A DNA stretch of 64,000 nucleotides from Bacteroidales bacterium (GTDB lineage Bacteria; Bacteroidota; Bacteroidia; Bacteroidales; Muribaculaceae), in the NCBI GenBank assembly GCA_014800815.1, contig JAAVFI010000024.1:34079-98078 (forward strand). The letters are read 5' to 3'. The notes beneath the pieces were generated by a model. The model searched no databases. It was not told where the DNA came from and saw only the letters and a program-made list of their open reading frames with translations. Positions within the stretch are counted from its first letter, which is position 1; each line of letters starts with the position of its first letter. Positions 35,616-45,600 of this stretch are shown here, in pieces. Both the position numbers and the translations under genes were made by a program.

Positions 35616-37418
35616 ATGAAAAAAACACTATATACAGCTTTCATGGCCGTTGCCGCTCTGAGTCTTGGCTCATGCTCCGACTTCCTCGACAAGAAGAGCA
35701 CGGCATATGACACCGACGGCTTCTACATGTCCGACGCCGGTATGAACGACGGTGTGACCGCTATTTACCGTCTGATTCCTTACGACCAGAACTGGGGCGT
35801 TCCCGTAGCTGTTATGCAGGACGTGTACTGCCCCTACGCCCTCATGGCTGACGAAAACATCACCATCAGCGCCGGCGGCGGTCTTACTCCCGACCAGGGC
35901 TACGTCAACACCTACTGGGCAGGTCACTGGAACATCGTTTCCCGTGCCAACAACGTACTCTCAGGCTGCGCGCTTAACGATGAAAACTTCAACTCCTCCG
36001 ACGTTGCTGTGAGCGAGCAGTACCGCCGTCGCTACTGCGAGGCTGTCGCCGTCCGCGACTACGCTTACTACAACCTCGTGCAGGCTTTCGGCGACATTCC
36101 CTTCTTCCCCAAGGCTGTCACCCCCGAGCAGTACACCGAGCCCCGTCATGACAAAGAGGAAATCCTCGACTACATCATCAAAGAGCTCACCGCTATCGGC
36201 GAATCGGGTATTCTCCCCTGGACTCCCGAACAGACCGGCCGCGTAGGCAACGGTATGGTGTACAACCTCATCGCCCGCTACGGCCTCCTCGGCGGCAGCC
36301 ACGATGTAGGCGGTCGCGGTCAGGAATACTTCCGCATCGCAGCCGACGCTGCCAAGAAGGTGATGGACAACCACAAGCTCGCCACAAACTTCGGCGACCT
36401 CTTCACTCACGCCGGCCAGGCTCTCTCCTCCACCCGCAGCGAAATCCTCTGGGAGTACACTTACTGCCTCGGCTCCGTAAACCACACCCACAAGATGCGC
36501 TACGGTCACACAAGCCGTACCGCCGGTGGTTCGTCAGTTCGTTTCCCCTCGAATATGCTCGCTGTAGTATATGAGTGCACCGACGGTCTCCGTATCGACG
36601 AATCTCCCCTCTTCGACCCCGCCAAACCGTCTGCAAACCGCGACCCCCGCTTCGGTCAGACAATCCTCATGCACGGCGACCAGTTCTGGTGGTCTAACCA
36701 CGAGAAGGCTATCGAAGTCGACGTCTACGGCAAGACTTCAAACCAGTACCCCAACCCCCGTAAGAAAGGCTCTTGGTACAAGACCAACAACCTCGACGTT
36801 ACCGGTACTTCTTACTCTTGCGCCCGCGACGGTGTAGGTCTCCTCTGGCAGAAATACAATGCCGACGAAACCGAAGGCTTCTCCGATTCTACCCTCGACC
36901 TCATCATCATGCGTGCAGCTGAGGCTTACCTCACCTACGCAGAGGCCAAGATTGAGCTCGGCGAACTCGACCAGTCTGTCTACGACGCTATCAATACCGT
37001 ACGCCGCCGCGCAGGCCAGATCGACTTCGACAAGGCAGTACCCGCACGTATCGGCAACCAGGACCTCATGCGTCAGCTCGTTCGCCGCGAACGCAAAGTC
37101 GAACTCGCTATGGAAGGTGTGCTCCTCACCGACTTCCGTCGTTGGAAAATCGGCGACATCCTCAACGAAGAGCCCGTATACGGTCAGCCCATCTCTGATA
37201 TCAAGTACGCCGGTCTTACCAAAGCCGACCTTCCCACCTTCAAGAAGACCGACCGTCACGACCTCAACGACGTGCCCAACTATCAGGCTGCCGGTGTAGA
37301 CGAGAAGTACACCATGCGCGACGCCAAGCGCTTCTGGGAAGAACGCTTCCTCTGGTGGCCTATCCCCCGTACCGACCTCGACCGCAACCCCAACCTTACC
37401 AACCCCGAAGGTTATTAA
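35616..37418 (+). CDS. SusD/RagB-type glycan-binding surface lipoprotein
   Basis: I start at the ATG at 35616, which gives a lipoprotein signal with lipobox SLGSC (Cys20), rather than the upstream in-frame ATG at 35592 that overlaps SusC. The product is 600 residues. The N-terminal TPR-like helices (for example RRYCEAVAVRDYAYYNLVQ) and the C-terminal SusD region (IMRAAEAYLTYAEAKIELG, INTVRRRAGQ, RQLVRRERKVELAMEG, RRWKIGDIL) are standard. It forms the lid on SusC and captures the glycan at the cell surface. An intergenic hairpin follows its stop. Confidence 0.97.
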   Translation: MKKTLYTAFMAVAALSLGSCSDFLDKKSTAYDTDGFYMSDAGMNDGVTAIYRLIPYDQNWGVPVAVMQDVYCPYALMADENITISAGGGLTPDQGYVNTYWAGHWNIVSRANNVLSGCALNDENFNSSDVAVSEQYRRRYCEAVAVRDYAYYNLVQAFGDIPFFPKAVTPEQYTEPRHDKEEILDYIIKELTAIGESGILPWTPEQTGRVGNGMVYNLIARYGLLGGSHDVGGRGQEYFRIAADAAKKVMDNHKLATNFGDLFTHAGQALSSTRSEILWEYTYCLGSVNHTHKMRYGHTSRTAGGSSVRFPSNMLAVVYECTDGLRIDESPLFDPAKPSANRDPRFGQTILMHGDQFWWSNHEKAIEVDVYGKTSNQYPNPRKKGSWYKTNNLDVTGTSYSCARDGVGLLWQKYNADETEGFSDSTLDLIIMRAAEAYLTYAEAKIELGELDQSVYDAINTVRRRAGQIDFDKAVPARIGNQDLMRQLVRRERKVELAMEGVLLTDFRRWKIGDILNEEPVYGQPISDIKYAGLTKADLPTFKKTDRHDLNDVPNYQAAGVDEKYTMRDAKRFWEERFLWWPIPRTDLDRNPNLTNPEGY

Positions 37419-37430
37419 TACCATATGGCT

Positions 37431-37459
37431 CCGGGGTGCGGATACCCTCCGCGCCCCGG
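37431..37459 (+). terminator. Hairpin between SusD and the enzyme genes
   Basis: Arms 37431-37442 and 37448-37459 pair over 12 bases with one G-U. There is no T tract, so it is likely a partial attenuator or 3'-end stabiliser that would raise SusCD mRNA relative to the enzyme genes (inference). Confidence 0.5.
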
Positions 37460-37503
37460 GGTCTATTACTTATCTTTAAAGCACTAAAAGAAGGCATATA
37501 CCC

Positions 37504-39528
37504 ATGCGATATACGCTTACCGTCATAGCTCTTGCCGCAGCATTCAGCGCCTCCGCCGCCACACGCATCGTCAACGGTGAAGGTACTGTAAGCCTCGACA
37601 ATGGCCTCACTTCAGTTAAATTCAGCACCGGCAAGTGCTTCGACATCCTCTCGATGAAGCACAACGGCTCACGCGAGCTCGTAACTCCGGAAAACAATCT
37701 CAACCCCTGGACCATTACCTACCTCGGCGCTCAGGGCGAGACTCCCGAAGTAAACCCCGCGTGCACCGTCTACCGCGGAGCCACGGCTTCGCGCACCGAC
37801 AGCTCGGCTGTAGTACGCTTTCACTGGGACACACGCCTCGTGTACGACGGCGGCACATATCCCGTGGAAATGACGGTATCCCTTCCCGACAACTCTCCGC
37901 TCCTCGAGTGGAACATCACCGCCGCCCTCCCCGAAGGCTGGAAGGTGAGCGAAATCAAATTCCCCACCGTAGCCATCACTTCTCCAGAAGAAGCGGCGAA
38001 AGTGATTACCCCCGCAGGTTGGGGCAACGAGTACAAGCTCCGCGCCGACACAATCTACGAAGCAAACTATCCCTCCTGGTCGGCCTCTATGCAGATGATG
38101 ATGCTCGACGAGCCCTCAGGAGCATATTTCTACTCTCCACGCGACTACGCCGCTTGCGGCAAGCTCATGACCATAGGCGAGCGCCTCGGCCAGAGCGAAT
38201 TCTCTACCAAGACAGTAGTCTCGGAAGCCTGGAACAAAGACGGTCGCTTCACACTTCCCTGGACATCCGTCACATCGTTCCACCCTCAGGGTTGGGCCGA
38301 AGCCGCCAAGGCATGGTACCGCCCCTTCGCTCACTCCACATCGTGGGGTAAGCAGAAACTCGCCGACCGCAACATCCCTCAGTGGCTCAAAGATCAGGAC
38401 GTATGGCTCCGTGCCAAGTACACCGGCGACACCACTGTGATTGCAGTCAACAAAGCTCTCGACCTCTACGGCGACTCAACCGCCATTCACTGGTATTTCT
38501 GGCACAACCATGCCTACGACAGCCACTATCCCGACTATCTTCCCGCCAAGCCCGAGTTCAGCCCCATAGTGCAGCAGGTGCGCAAGCGCGGAGCCAAAGT
38601 CATGCCCTACATCAACGGACGTCTCTGGGATCCCGGAGCCGACAGCTACAAAGCCCGCAAAGGCTACGAAGCATCCTGCCGTCGTCCCGACGGTGCACTC
38701 TATACCGAGATTTACCCCACTTCTATTGTACCTAACACCGTCACCTGCCCCTCGTCGCCTATCTGGCACGACATGCTCATCGAGCTCGCCGACTCTATCC
38801 AGCTCGGCATCGGCACCGACGGAATCTATATCGACCAGATAGCGGCCGCGGCACCCTATCCCTGCTACGCCCACAATCATCCCCACCCCGCAGGCGGTGG
38901 TGAATTCTGGTACGAATCCTACAAAGGCATCATCGACGACATGCGTGCCGACCACCTCCCCGAAGGCAACATCATCTTCTCCGAAGAAAACGCCGAGTGC
39001 TACATCCCCGTGTTCGACATCCTCCTCACCGTCAACACTCCCCACAATCCCTCCTGCAAGATTGTGCCTCTCTACCCCCTCATCTACTCCGACCGCGTGC
39101 TCACCACTGCATTTACCTATAGCCCCTACTTCGACGTCACCCTCGGCGACTTCCGCTATCAGAACATGCAGGCACTCCTCTACGGAGCGCAGCTCGGCTG
39201 GGTAGATCCCCGCCTCCTCTTCAAAGACGAGGCAACAATGTACGAGGCTCAGTATCTCAAGAACCTCGCCGACTTCCGCAAAGACCAGCACGACGTATTT
39301 GTCGGCGGTCAGTATCTCGAAGAAATTATCCCCGGCGGCGACAACCCCTACGTCAACGTCAACGTTTTCGGTTGGGACTATATGGTAAAAGGCGCCAAGT
39401 GGCTCTCTGCCGACGGCAAGCCCGTGATGTATATCGTCAACAGCGACTCAAAGCCCCACACCGTCACCATTCCCGGTGGTAAAAAAGTTAAAATGCAGCC
39501 TATATCTGCCAAACGATTCGATCTATGA
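37504..39528 (+). CDS. DUF6259-like secreted TIM-barrel glycoside hydrolase candidate
   Basis: This 674-residue protein has a signal peptide (about 1-19). An N-terminal beta-sandwich (about 20-280) is followed by a TIM-barrel-like part. The barrel part shows VMPYINGRLWD, IGTDGIYIDQIAA (Asp444) and NIIFSEENAE (Glu494/495), spaced like a GH nucleophile/acid pair, and a C-terminal beta domain ending PISAKRFDL. From memory this pattern fits the DUF6259 family, which is common in Bacteroidetes PULs. The reaction and bond are not known. Its stop overlaps the next gene's start by 4 bases (ATGA), so the two are translationally coupled. It lacks the NLQG-type tail seen on its neighbour. Confidence 0.72.
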   Translation: MRYTLTVIALAAAFSASAATRIVNGEGTVSLDNGLTSVKFSTGKCFDILSMKHNGSRELVTPENNLNPWTITYLGAQGETPEVNPACTVYRGATASRTDSSAVVRFHWDTRLVYDGGTYPVEMTVSLPDNSPLLEWNITAALPEGWKVSEIKFPTVAITSPEEAAKVITPAGWGNEYKLRADTIYEANYPSWSASMQMMMLDEPSGAYFYSPRDYAACGKLMTIGERLGQSEFSTKTVVSEAWNKDGRFTLPWTSVTSFHPQGWAEAAKAWYRPFAHSTSWGKQKLADRNIPQWLKDQDVWLRAKYTGDTTVIAVNKALDLYGDSTAIHWYFWHNHAYDSHYPDYLPAKPEFSPIVQQVRKRGAKVMPYINGRLWDPGADSYKARKGYEASCRRPDGALYTEIYPTSIVPNTVTCPSSPIWHDMLIELADSIQLGIGTDGIYIDQIAAAAPYPCYAHNHPHPAGGGEFWYESYKGIIDDMRADHLPEGNIIFSEENAECYIPVFDILLTVNTPHNPSCKIVPLYPLIYSDRVLTTAFTYSPYFDVTLGDFRYQNMQALLYGAQLGWVDPRLLFKDEATMYEAQYLKNLADFRKDQHDVFVGGQYLEEIIPGGDNPYVNVNVFGWDYMVKGAKWLSADGKPVMYIVNSDSKPHTVTIPGGKKVKMQPISAKRFDL

Positions 39529-41174
39529 AGCAACTTATTATCTCCCTCGCTGCAGCCGCAGCAATAAGCGCAATTCCCGCTCAGGCCGAAAGCTGGACCC
39601 TCGGCTCGACCACTTATAGCGTCGACACCCTGCAGCACTACAAGGCAGGCCCCGGCACATGGGTATCCGTACTCCAGCTCAAGAGCAGTGCCCGCAATCA
39701 GAAAGTATTCATCTCCGCCACCGACCTCACAGCCGACGGCGTAGAGATACGCACTATCAACGGTAACGACAACCTGAAAGGTACCGTCACCATACCCCAG
39801 ATGGTCAAGAATCACGCTTCCGACGGCTATACCTACATCGCCGGCGTAAACTCCGACCTTTTCTCTACCACAGGCCCTATCGGCACCACTGTGGTAAACG
39901 GTGAAATATATAAGACAGCCAAATACTCCACCGCATGGCGTGCCGTGGGTCAGGACCCCGAGTCGAAAGAACTCGTCTTCGGCAACCCCTCGATGACATT
40001 CGGCGCCAAGCTCAACGGCAAGACCGAGTATGCCCCCACCCTCGTCAACGTTCCGCGTGCCGAGGCTGAGTGCATCGTCTACACCCGCCGCTGGGGTACC
40101 ACCACAGGCACCACCAAGGGCGAAGCCGGAGTTGAAGTGGCTCTCCGCCCCGCCGACGGCATCCTCTACTCCGACCGTCCCACCGTATGCACCGTCGAGG
40201 CTGCTCCCGTGACCAACGGCGGCAACATGACCATTCCCGAAGGCTGCATCGTGCTCTCAAGCAACGTCACCAAGCACATCAAAGACCTCGGTCTCCTCAA
40301 GGTAGGCGATACCTACACCCTCACTCCCTCATCATGGACATTCAAGGGCAACGACACATACGCTTCGTGGGGTATCACAGGCCCGCAGGTAATCAACGGC
40401 GGCAACCCCATTCTGTTTGAAAACGGCACCGAACTTACCTCATCGCAGCAGTACATGCCCAACTACGACAGCCGCCGCCCCCGCACGGGCCTCGGTACCG
40501 ACGACTCACGCACCCTCATGCGCATGGTAGTGGTCGACGGCGACAATACCAATAAGGGCGTATCGGCAGGCTGCACCGCCAAAGAATTTGCCGACCTCAT
40601 GAAAGCCGTTGGCTGCACCAACGCTATCAACTTCGACGGCGGCGGCTCATCTATCCTCTACACCCAGGCTTTCGGCATGCTCAACAACCCAAGCGCAGGC
40701 ACCGGCGCAGGCCGTGCAGTCACCACAGGCTGGTTCGTTGCCACCAAGGCATTCAACAGCCCAGAGATGTCGGCTATCGAGTTTGCCAATCCTCCCCAGA
40801 CTCTCGCCAAGGGTGCTACCTTCACCCCCACCGTCTACGGCTACAATGAGGCAGGCCTCATCGTAAATAAGAATGTGACCAACTTCACCCTCACCGCTCC
40901 CGCCGAACTCGGCACCGTGAGCGCCGACGGCAAGACCCTCACCGTTACGGGCGACGGCACCTACCGCCTCGAGGCAAAAGTCGGCGGCATGAAGTGCTAC
41001 ATCGCCGTCCGTGCAGGCAACTACACCGCCAACTCGGGCGTGGAAGGCGTAGAAGTTGCCGATGCCGACGCCCCCGTAGAGTACTACAATCTCCAGGGCA
41101 TCCGCGTAGAAAATCCCCAAAGCGGCGTCTACATCCGCCGCCAGGGCTCCAAAGCATCTAAAATCATACTCTGA
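39525..41174 (+). CDS. NAGPA-like phosphodiester glycosidase with C-terminal tail
   Basis: The 549-residue protein has a signal peptide (about 1-21). Its core (about 80-395) carries the hallmarks of the phosphodiester glycosidase (DUF2233/NAGPA) family: GVNSDLF (107-113), RRPRTGLG (317-324), VVVDGD and NFDGGGSS (369-376). The family cleaves sugar-1-phosphodiester bonds; the mammalian member removes GlcNAc from GlcNAc-P-mannose. A beta domain (about 410-495) and a YYNLQGIRVENPQSG-type tail follow. It is translationally coupled to the DUF6259-like gene. Its presence in a PUL points to a glycan with phosphodiester-linked sugar (inference). Confidence 0.88.
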   Translation: MKQLIISLAAAAAISAIPAQAESWTLGSTTYSVDTLQHYKAGPGTWVSVLQLKSSARNQKVFISATDLTADGVEIRTINGNDNLKGTVTIPQMVKNHASDGYTYIAGVNSDLFSTTGPIGTTVVNGEIYKTAKYSTAWRAVGQDPESKELVFGNPSMTFGAKLNGKTEYAPTLVNVPRAEAECIVYTRRWGTTTGTTKGEAGVEVALRPADGILYSDRPTVCTVEAAPVTNGGNMTIPEGCIVLSSNVTKHIKDLGLLKVGDTYTLTPSSWTFKGNDTYASWGITGPQVINGGNPILFENGTELTSSQQYMPNYDSRRPRTGLGTDDSRTLMRMVVVDGDNTNKGVSAGCTAKEFADLMKAVGCTNAINFDGGGSSILYTQAFGMLNNPSAGTGAGRAVTTGWFVATKAFNSPEMSAIEFANPPQTLAKGATFTPTVYGYNEAGLIVNKNVTNFTLTAPAELGTVSADGKTLTVTGDGTYRLEAKVGGMKCYIAVRAGNYTANSGVEGVEVADADAPVEYYNLQGIRVENPQSGVYIRRQGSKASKIIL

Positions 41175-41210
41175 TATATAACCATTAACCTTAAAAAAAA
41201 CAATTTGGAG

Positions 41211-42563
41211 ATGAAAAAATTATTACTCCTTTCGCTCGCCGTTGCAGGTGCTGCAGGCGTAGCTGTCGCTCAGGACGATTACAATCCCGGCGGCATCCAG
41301 TGCTTCAAGAAAAATCAGGGCTACGACCTCACCCTCGAGTGGGCAAGCCTTGACTGCAAAGACAAAACATACCGCGTAGGTATCGGTGCCAACGACAAGT
41401 TCTACTTCAACGAAGAAGGCACTCACAACGTACACGTTTACGGCCCCAAAGGTTTCGAGCAGACCATCACCGTTCCCGGTTTCGTATGGGTATCTAACAC
41501 TGCCGACGACGCAGGTCACGTACTCATCCGTACTGCAAATGTTGCATGGCCCGGTACCGGCGCATACGGCGGTTGCTACTATCCCGGCGACGGCCACGCA
41601 CTCACCGTTATCGACTCTGCCGACGACAAAATCCTCGCCACTGTAAGCATGGAAGACGGCGCAACAGGTCGTTTCGACGTTCTTGGCCACGTACTCGGCA
41701 ATGTTGCTGAAGATACATGGGAACTCACCGCAGTAAGCGACGGTAGCGGTCTCCAGGGCAATGAATGGATCTACGACGCACTCTCCGGTGAATACGGTGT
41801 AGAAAGCTTCGTAGTTAAGGTACAGCCCGATTTCGCTGACTCAGGTGCAGGTGCCCCCAAGACTACAGGTACCGCACAGCTTCTTCCTGAATCAGAAGAC
41901 GGTACTCCCCTTATGGCTATCTACCCCAACCCCGTACTCAGCATAACCGGTTCGGGCGATCCCCTCGGTATCGGCAACGGTATCATGCTCTACGAGTACA
42001 GCTGGGTAGGCGATGAAGAAGACGGCGCTGAAATGTGGAACTTCACCGGCAAGTTCTTCGTTACTCCCCAGCACGCTTCCAACAACGGCTTCATCGTATT
42101 CGAACTCGGTGGTAAGCAGTACATCCTCTACACCTCAGGCGAAGCTAACGGTACCAACTACTGCGATGCTTTCGCTATCTCTGAAGTTCGCTTCGCCAAC
42201 ACCGCCAAGAGCGACGACGAAATGGACAAGGACGTACTCGTTTACCGCACATACGCTTCCGTTAACGATGCAAGCGCTCTCCTTTACCCCGTTAAGTCTC
42301 AGTATACTTCATTCAACATTGAGGCAGTTGAAGGTGAACCCAACAGCCTCTACATCTACGCTTACGCTCAGGGTGGCCCCATGCTCAAGTACAAATTTAC
42401 CGCTCCCGAACTCGGCAACGATTCTGGTGTAGAAGGTGTAGTTGTAGCTGGCGAAGAAGCTGCTACCGAGTACTTCAACCTCCAGGGTATCCGTGTTGCC
42501 AACCCCGAAAACGGCGTATACATCATGCGTCAGGGCAACAAGACCTCTAAGGTTATCCGCTAA
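41211..42563 (+). CDS. Secreted beta-propeller-like protein, paralogue family B
   Basis: I use the ATG at 41211 (preceded by GGAG and a signal peptide ending GVAVAQ); the TTG at 41205 is a less likely start. The product is 450 residues. It is a diverged paralogue of the next two genes: shared features are IGANDKFYFNEEG, AGHVLIRT, FDVLGHVLGN, FFVTPQHASNNGF and a YILYTSG strand. The repeated short strands suggest a beta-propeller (inference). No catalytic residues are apparent. The tail is YFNLQGIRVANPENG, YIMRQGNKTSKVIR. It may bind glycan at the surface or be secreted. Function unknown. Confidence 0.72.
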   Translation: MKKLLLLSLAVAGAAGVAVAQDDYNPGGIQCFKKNQGYDLTLEWASLDCKDKTYRVGIGANDKFYFNEEGTHNVHVYGPKGFEQTITVPGFVWVSNTADDAGHVLIRTANVAWPGTGAYGGCYYPGDGHALTVIDSADDKILATVSMEDGATGRFDVLGHVLGNVAEDTWELTAVSDGSGLQGNEWIYDALSGEYGVESFVVKVQPDFADSGAGAPKTTGTAQLLPESEDGTPLMAIYPNPVLSITGSGDPLGIGNGIMLYEYSWVGDEEDGAEMWNFTGKFFVTPQHASNNGFIVFELGGKQYILYTSGEANGTNYCDAFAISEVRFANTAKSDDEMDKDVLVYRTYASVNDASALLYPVKSQYTSFNIEAVEGEPNSLYIYAYAQGGPMLKYKFTAPELGNDSGVEGVVVAGEEAATEYFNLQGIRVANPENGVYIMRQGNKTSKVIR

Positions 42564-42572
42564 TATTACATA

Positions 42573-42637
42573 AAAAAATGTAGGGACGTCCCCGCCGGAG
42601 GGGCGTAAACGCCTCCGGCGCGTCCCTGCATTTTTTC
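42573..42637 (+). terminator. Long bidirectional terminator between family B genes
   Basis: Near-complementary arms of about 27 bases run from 42573 to 42637, with A-rich and T-rich ends (AAAAAATG on the left, CATTTTTT on the right) and a GC core (CGCCGGAGG/CCTCCGGCG). The T6 tail supports termination. Confidence 0.85.
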
Positions 42638-42686
42638 TGTGTTTTATACAATAATCATTATCAGTTATCATAATATCTCTAAACAC

Positions 42687-45600
42687 ATGAAAAAACTTTT
42701 AGCAGGCGCACTCTTCGCCGCTACACTTACTGCTAATGCAGCGGTGGGCGGTATAGCCACTCAGGAAGGGTACACGCTTAAGCTCGTTGATGTGGCCGAA
42801 GGTATTTCTACCGCAGGTACTACCAACCGCTCGGGCGTTGGTGTCAACGGCAAGTTCTATGTGAACTACTATGGCGAAGGTGTTCGCGTTTACAGCAACA
42901 CCGGCGAACTCCTCAAGACCATTCCTCCCACAGCAGGTTATCACAACTGGGTAAGCTGTAATGCCGACCAGGCAGGACACGTGCTCGTTCAGCTCGACGT
43001 CAAGGCTTTCGACGGCTCTTGCTCGGCTAACGGTGGCCACGGATTCATGGTCATCGACAGCGAGACCGACGAAGTAATCGTTCCCTTCCTCCCCATGACA
43101 TTCGGCTATGCCAACCGCTTCGATGCAATGTCGCCCATGGCAGGCAATATCCTTGAAACCGAGAAGGCCGCGTCTTATAGTGTCCTCAACGCCGGTGTTT
43201 CAAGTTATCGCTTCCTCTACAATCAGCCCGGAGCAGAAGCACCCTCTTACTGGCAGACCCGTGCATTCGCAACCTCTGCAGGTATCGTTGGTACCGAAGA
43301 AGTTCCCACTCTTTTCCCGGAAGCTTCTACTCAGACCACTCTCGGCTATGCAATGCAGTATACCTTCGAGGGCGAAACGAACTTCAACCTCGCAGTTTAT
43401 GCAAACCCCGTTTACAATGTAACTTACTCGGCCAACGGCTTCGGCAACGGTATCCGTAAGTACGGTGCTAACGAGAAACCTGTCGAGCCCGCTCAGTGGT
43501 TCTACACTCCCCAGCACTCAGGCCTCACCGGCTTCAACTTCTTCAACATTGCAGGTGTAGACTATATCATCTACCCCGCCGGACAGAGCAACGTAGGCGG
43601 CGACGCTTTTGCTATCTGCGAAGTAAGCTATGTCGACACCCCCATCTCCAACCTCGAAATGGAAGGTGAGTCGCTCGTCGACGGCAAGCCCGCCGGCGTG
43701 ATGAAAGCCCGCGTTTTCGCTGCTACTAACGAAAGCGGTGCCACTCTCTACAACGTAAACTCCGCGACCGCTAACTCATACAACATCGAGCCCGTCGAAG
43801 GCGACGCAAACTCTGTATACATCTACGTCTACACAAATGGCGCTCCCGGCCGCAAGTTCAAATTCACCGTCGGTGAAGAAGCTACCGAGCCCGAACCCGT
43901 AGCAACAGAAGTTACTATCGCTGACTCACAGCTCACCGCTCCCGGCAAGACTACCGTTGAAGGCTTCACTGTAGACATTGAGAAGGGCGCAGGTTCAACA
44001 GCTCCTAAATTCTACGCAGCAGGTATGCGTCTTTACGCAAAGAATACTCTCACAATTTCTGCTGAGAATATCACCTCTATCAAGTTTAATCTTGCAGAAA
44101 GCGGCAACAAGCGCTATGCCGAACTCACAGCCTCTACAGGTACCGTATCTGCTCAGGCAAACGGCGATACCGAAGTGGTCTGGACAGGCGACGCTTCTGA
44201 AGTAACTTTCACTGTCGGCGATACTTCTATCGGTGAAGAGGCCGGTAAAGTGGGTCAGTTCCACTTCAATAGCATCGTTATCACAGGTATCGGTGGTGAA
44301 GAACCCGAGCAGCCCGAGCTCCCCGAAGGTACAGGCGAAGGTACGGTAGAAAGCCCCTACGATGTTGCCAAGGTACTCTACATGATTGCCAACGGCACCA
44401 ACGACGAAAATGCAGAAGTTTACGTCAAGGGCGAAATCACCTCTATCACCGAAGTCAGCACCTCATTCGGCAACGCTACCTACACTATCTCCGACAAGGG
44501 TACCGACAATAGCTTCGGCATCTACCGCGGATATGCTCTCGGCAACCAGAAGTTCACTTCTGAAGACGAAATCAAGGTTGGCGACGAAGTGGTGGTATTC
44601 GGTAAGGTTGTCAACTACAATGGCAATACACCCCAGATGACTACCGGCAACTACATCTACAGCCTCAACGGTGAAACTTACGAAGAAACCGAGCAGCCCG
44701 TAGAGCCCGAGCCCGACTTCTCCGACTGCACAGGTACTGAAGAAGCTACTATCACAGCTCCTGAACTCACCACCGTTCCCGGCATTACCAAGTTTACCGG
44801 CGAAGGCGAGTGCGGCTACGGCTTCGAAACCTTAAAGAATGATGGTACCACTGATCCCCAGGTGTACACCGACAATCAGGGCGAGATTGCTCTTCGTCTC
44901 TACGCTAAGAATACCCTTACCGTAGCAGGCGGCAAGCTCACAAGCATCCGCTTCGTCCTCGCTTCTTCTGCAGCAACCCGCTATACTACATTCACCGCTT
45001 CTACAGGTACTGTAGCAGAGCAGGCCGCAGGCGATACCGAAGTGGTATGGACAGGCGACGCTACCGAGGTTACATTCACCGTTGGCGATAAAGCTGTGTA
45101 TGGTACAGCCGGCGAATCCAAGGCAGGTCAGATCCACATCAGCGAAATCATCATCAACGAGTCTGAAGAAGAGCCCGAACCCGAGCCCGCCGTTACCGCT
45201 GCTCTCGGTACCATCGCTACTCAGGAAGGCTACTCTCTCGAAGCTCTCTGGACTGCCGACAACATCTCTGTAGCCGGCACTACCAACCGCTCAGGCGTTG
45301 GTGTCAACGACAAGTTCTACGTGAACTACTACGGCGAAGGTGTACGCGTGTACAGCAACACCGGCGTGCTCCTCAAGACTATCCCCGCTACCGAAGGCTA
45401 CCACAACTGGGTAAGCTGTAACGCCGACCAGGCAGGCCACGTGCTCGTTCAGCTCGACGTTAAGGCTTTCGACGGCACTTGCTCGCCTAACGGCGACCAC
45501 GGCTTCATGGTTATCGACAGCGAGACCGACGAAGTAATCGTTCCCTTCCTCCCCATGACCTTCGGCTACGCTCAGCGTTTCGATGCAATGGCACCCGTAC

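Noticed and set aside
41205..41210. TTG start for the 450-residue family B gene
   Set aside because: GGAG followed by ATG at 41211 is the better start and opens the signal peptide.
42639..42686. Upstream start for the 1265-residue protein
   Set aside because: It starts within the spacer just after a terminator and adds 16 residues ahead of the signal peptide.
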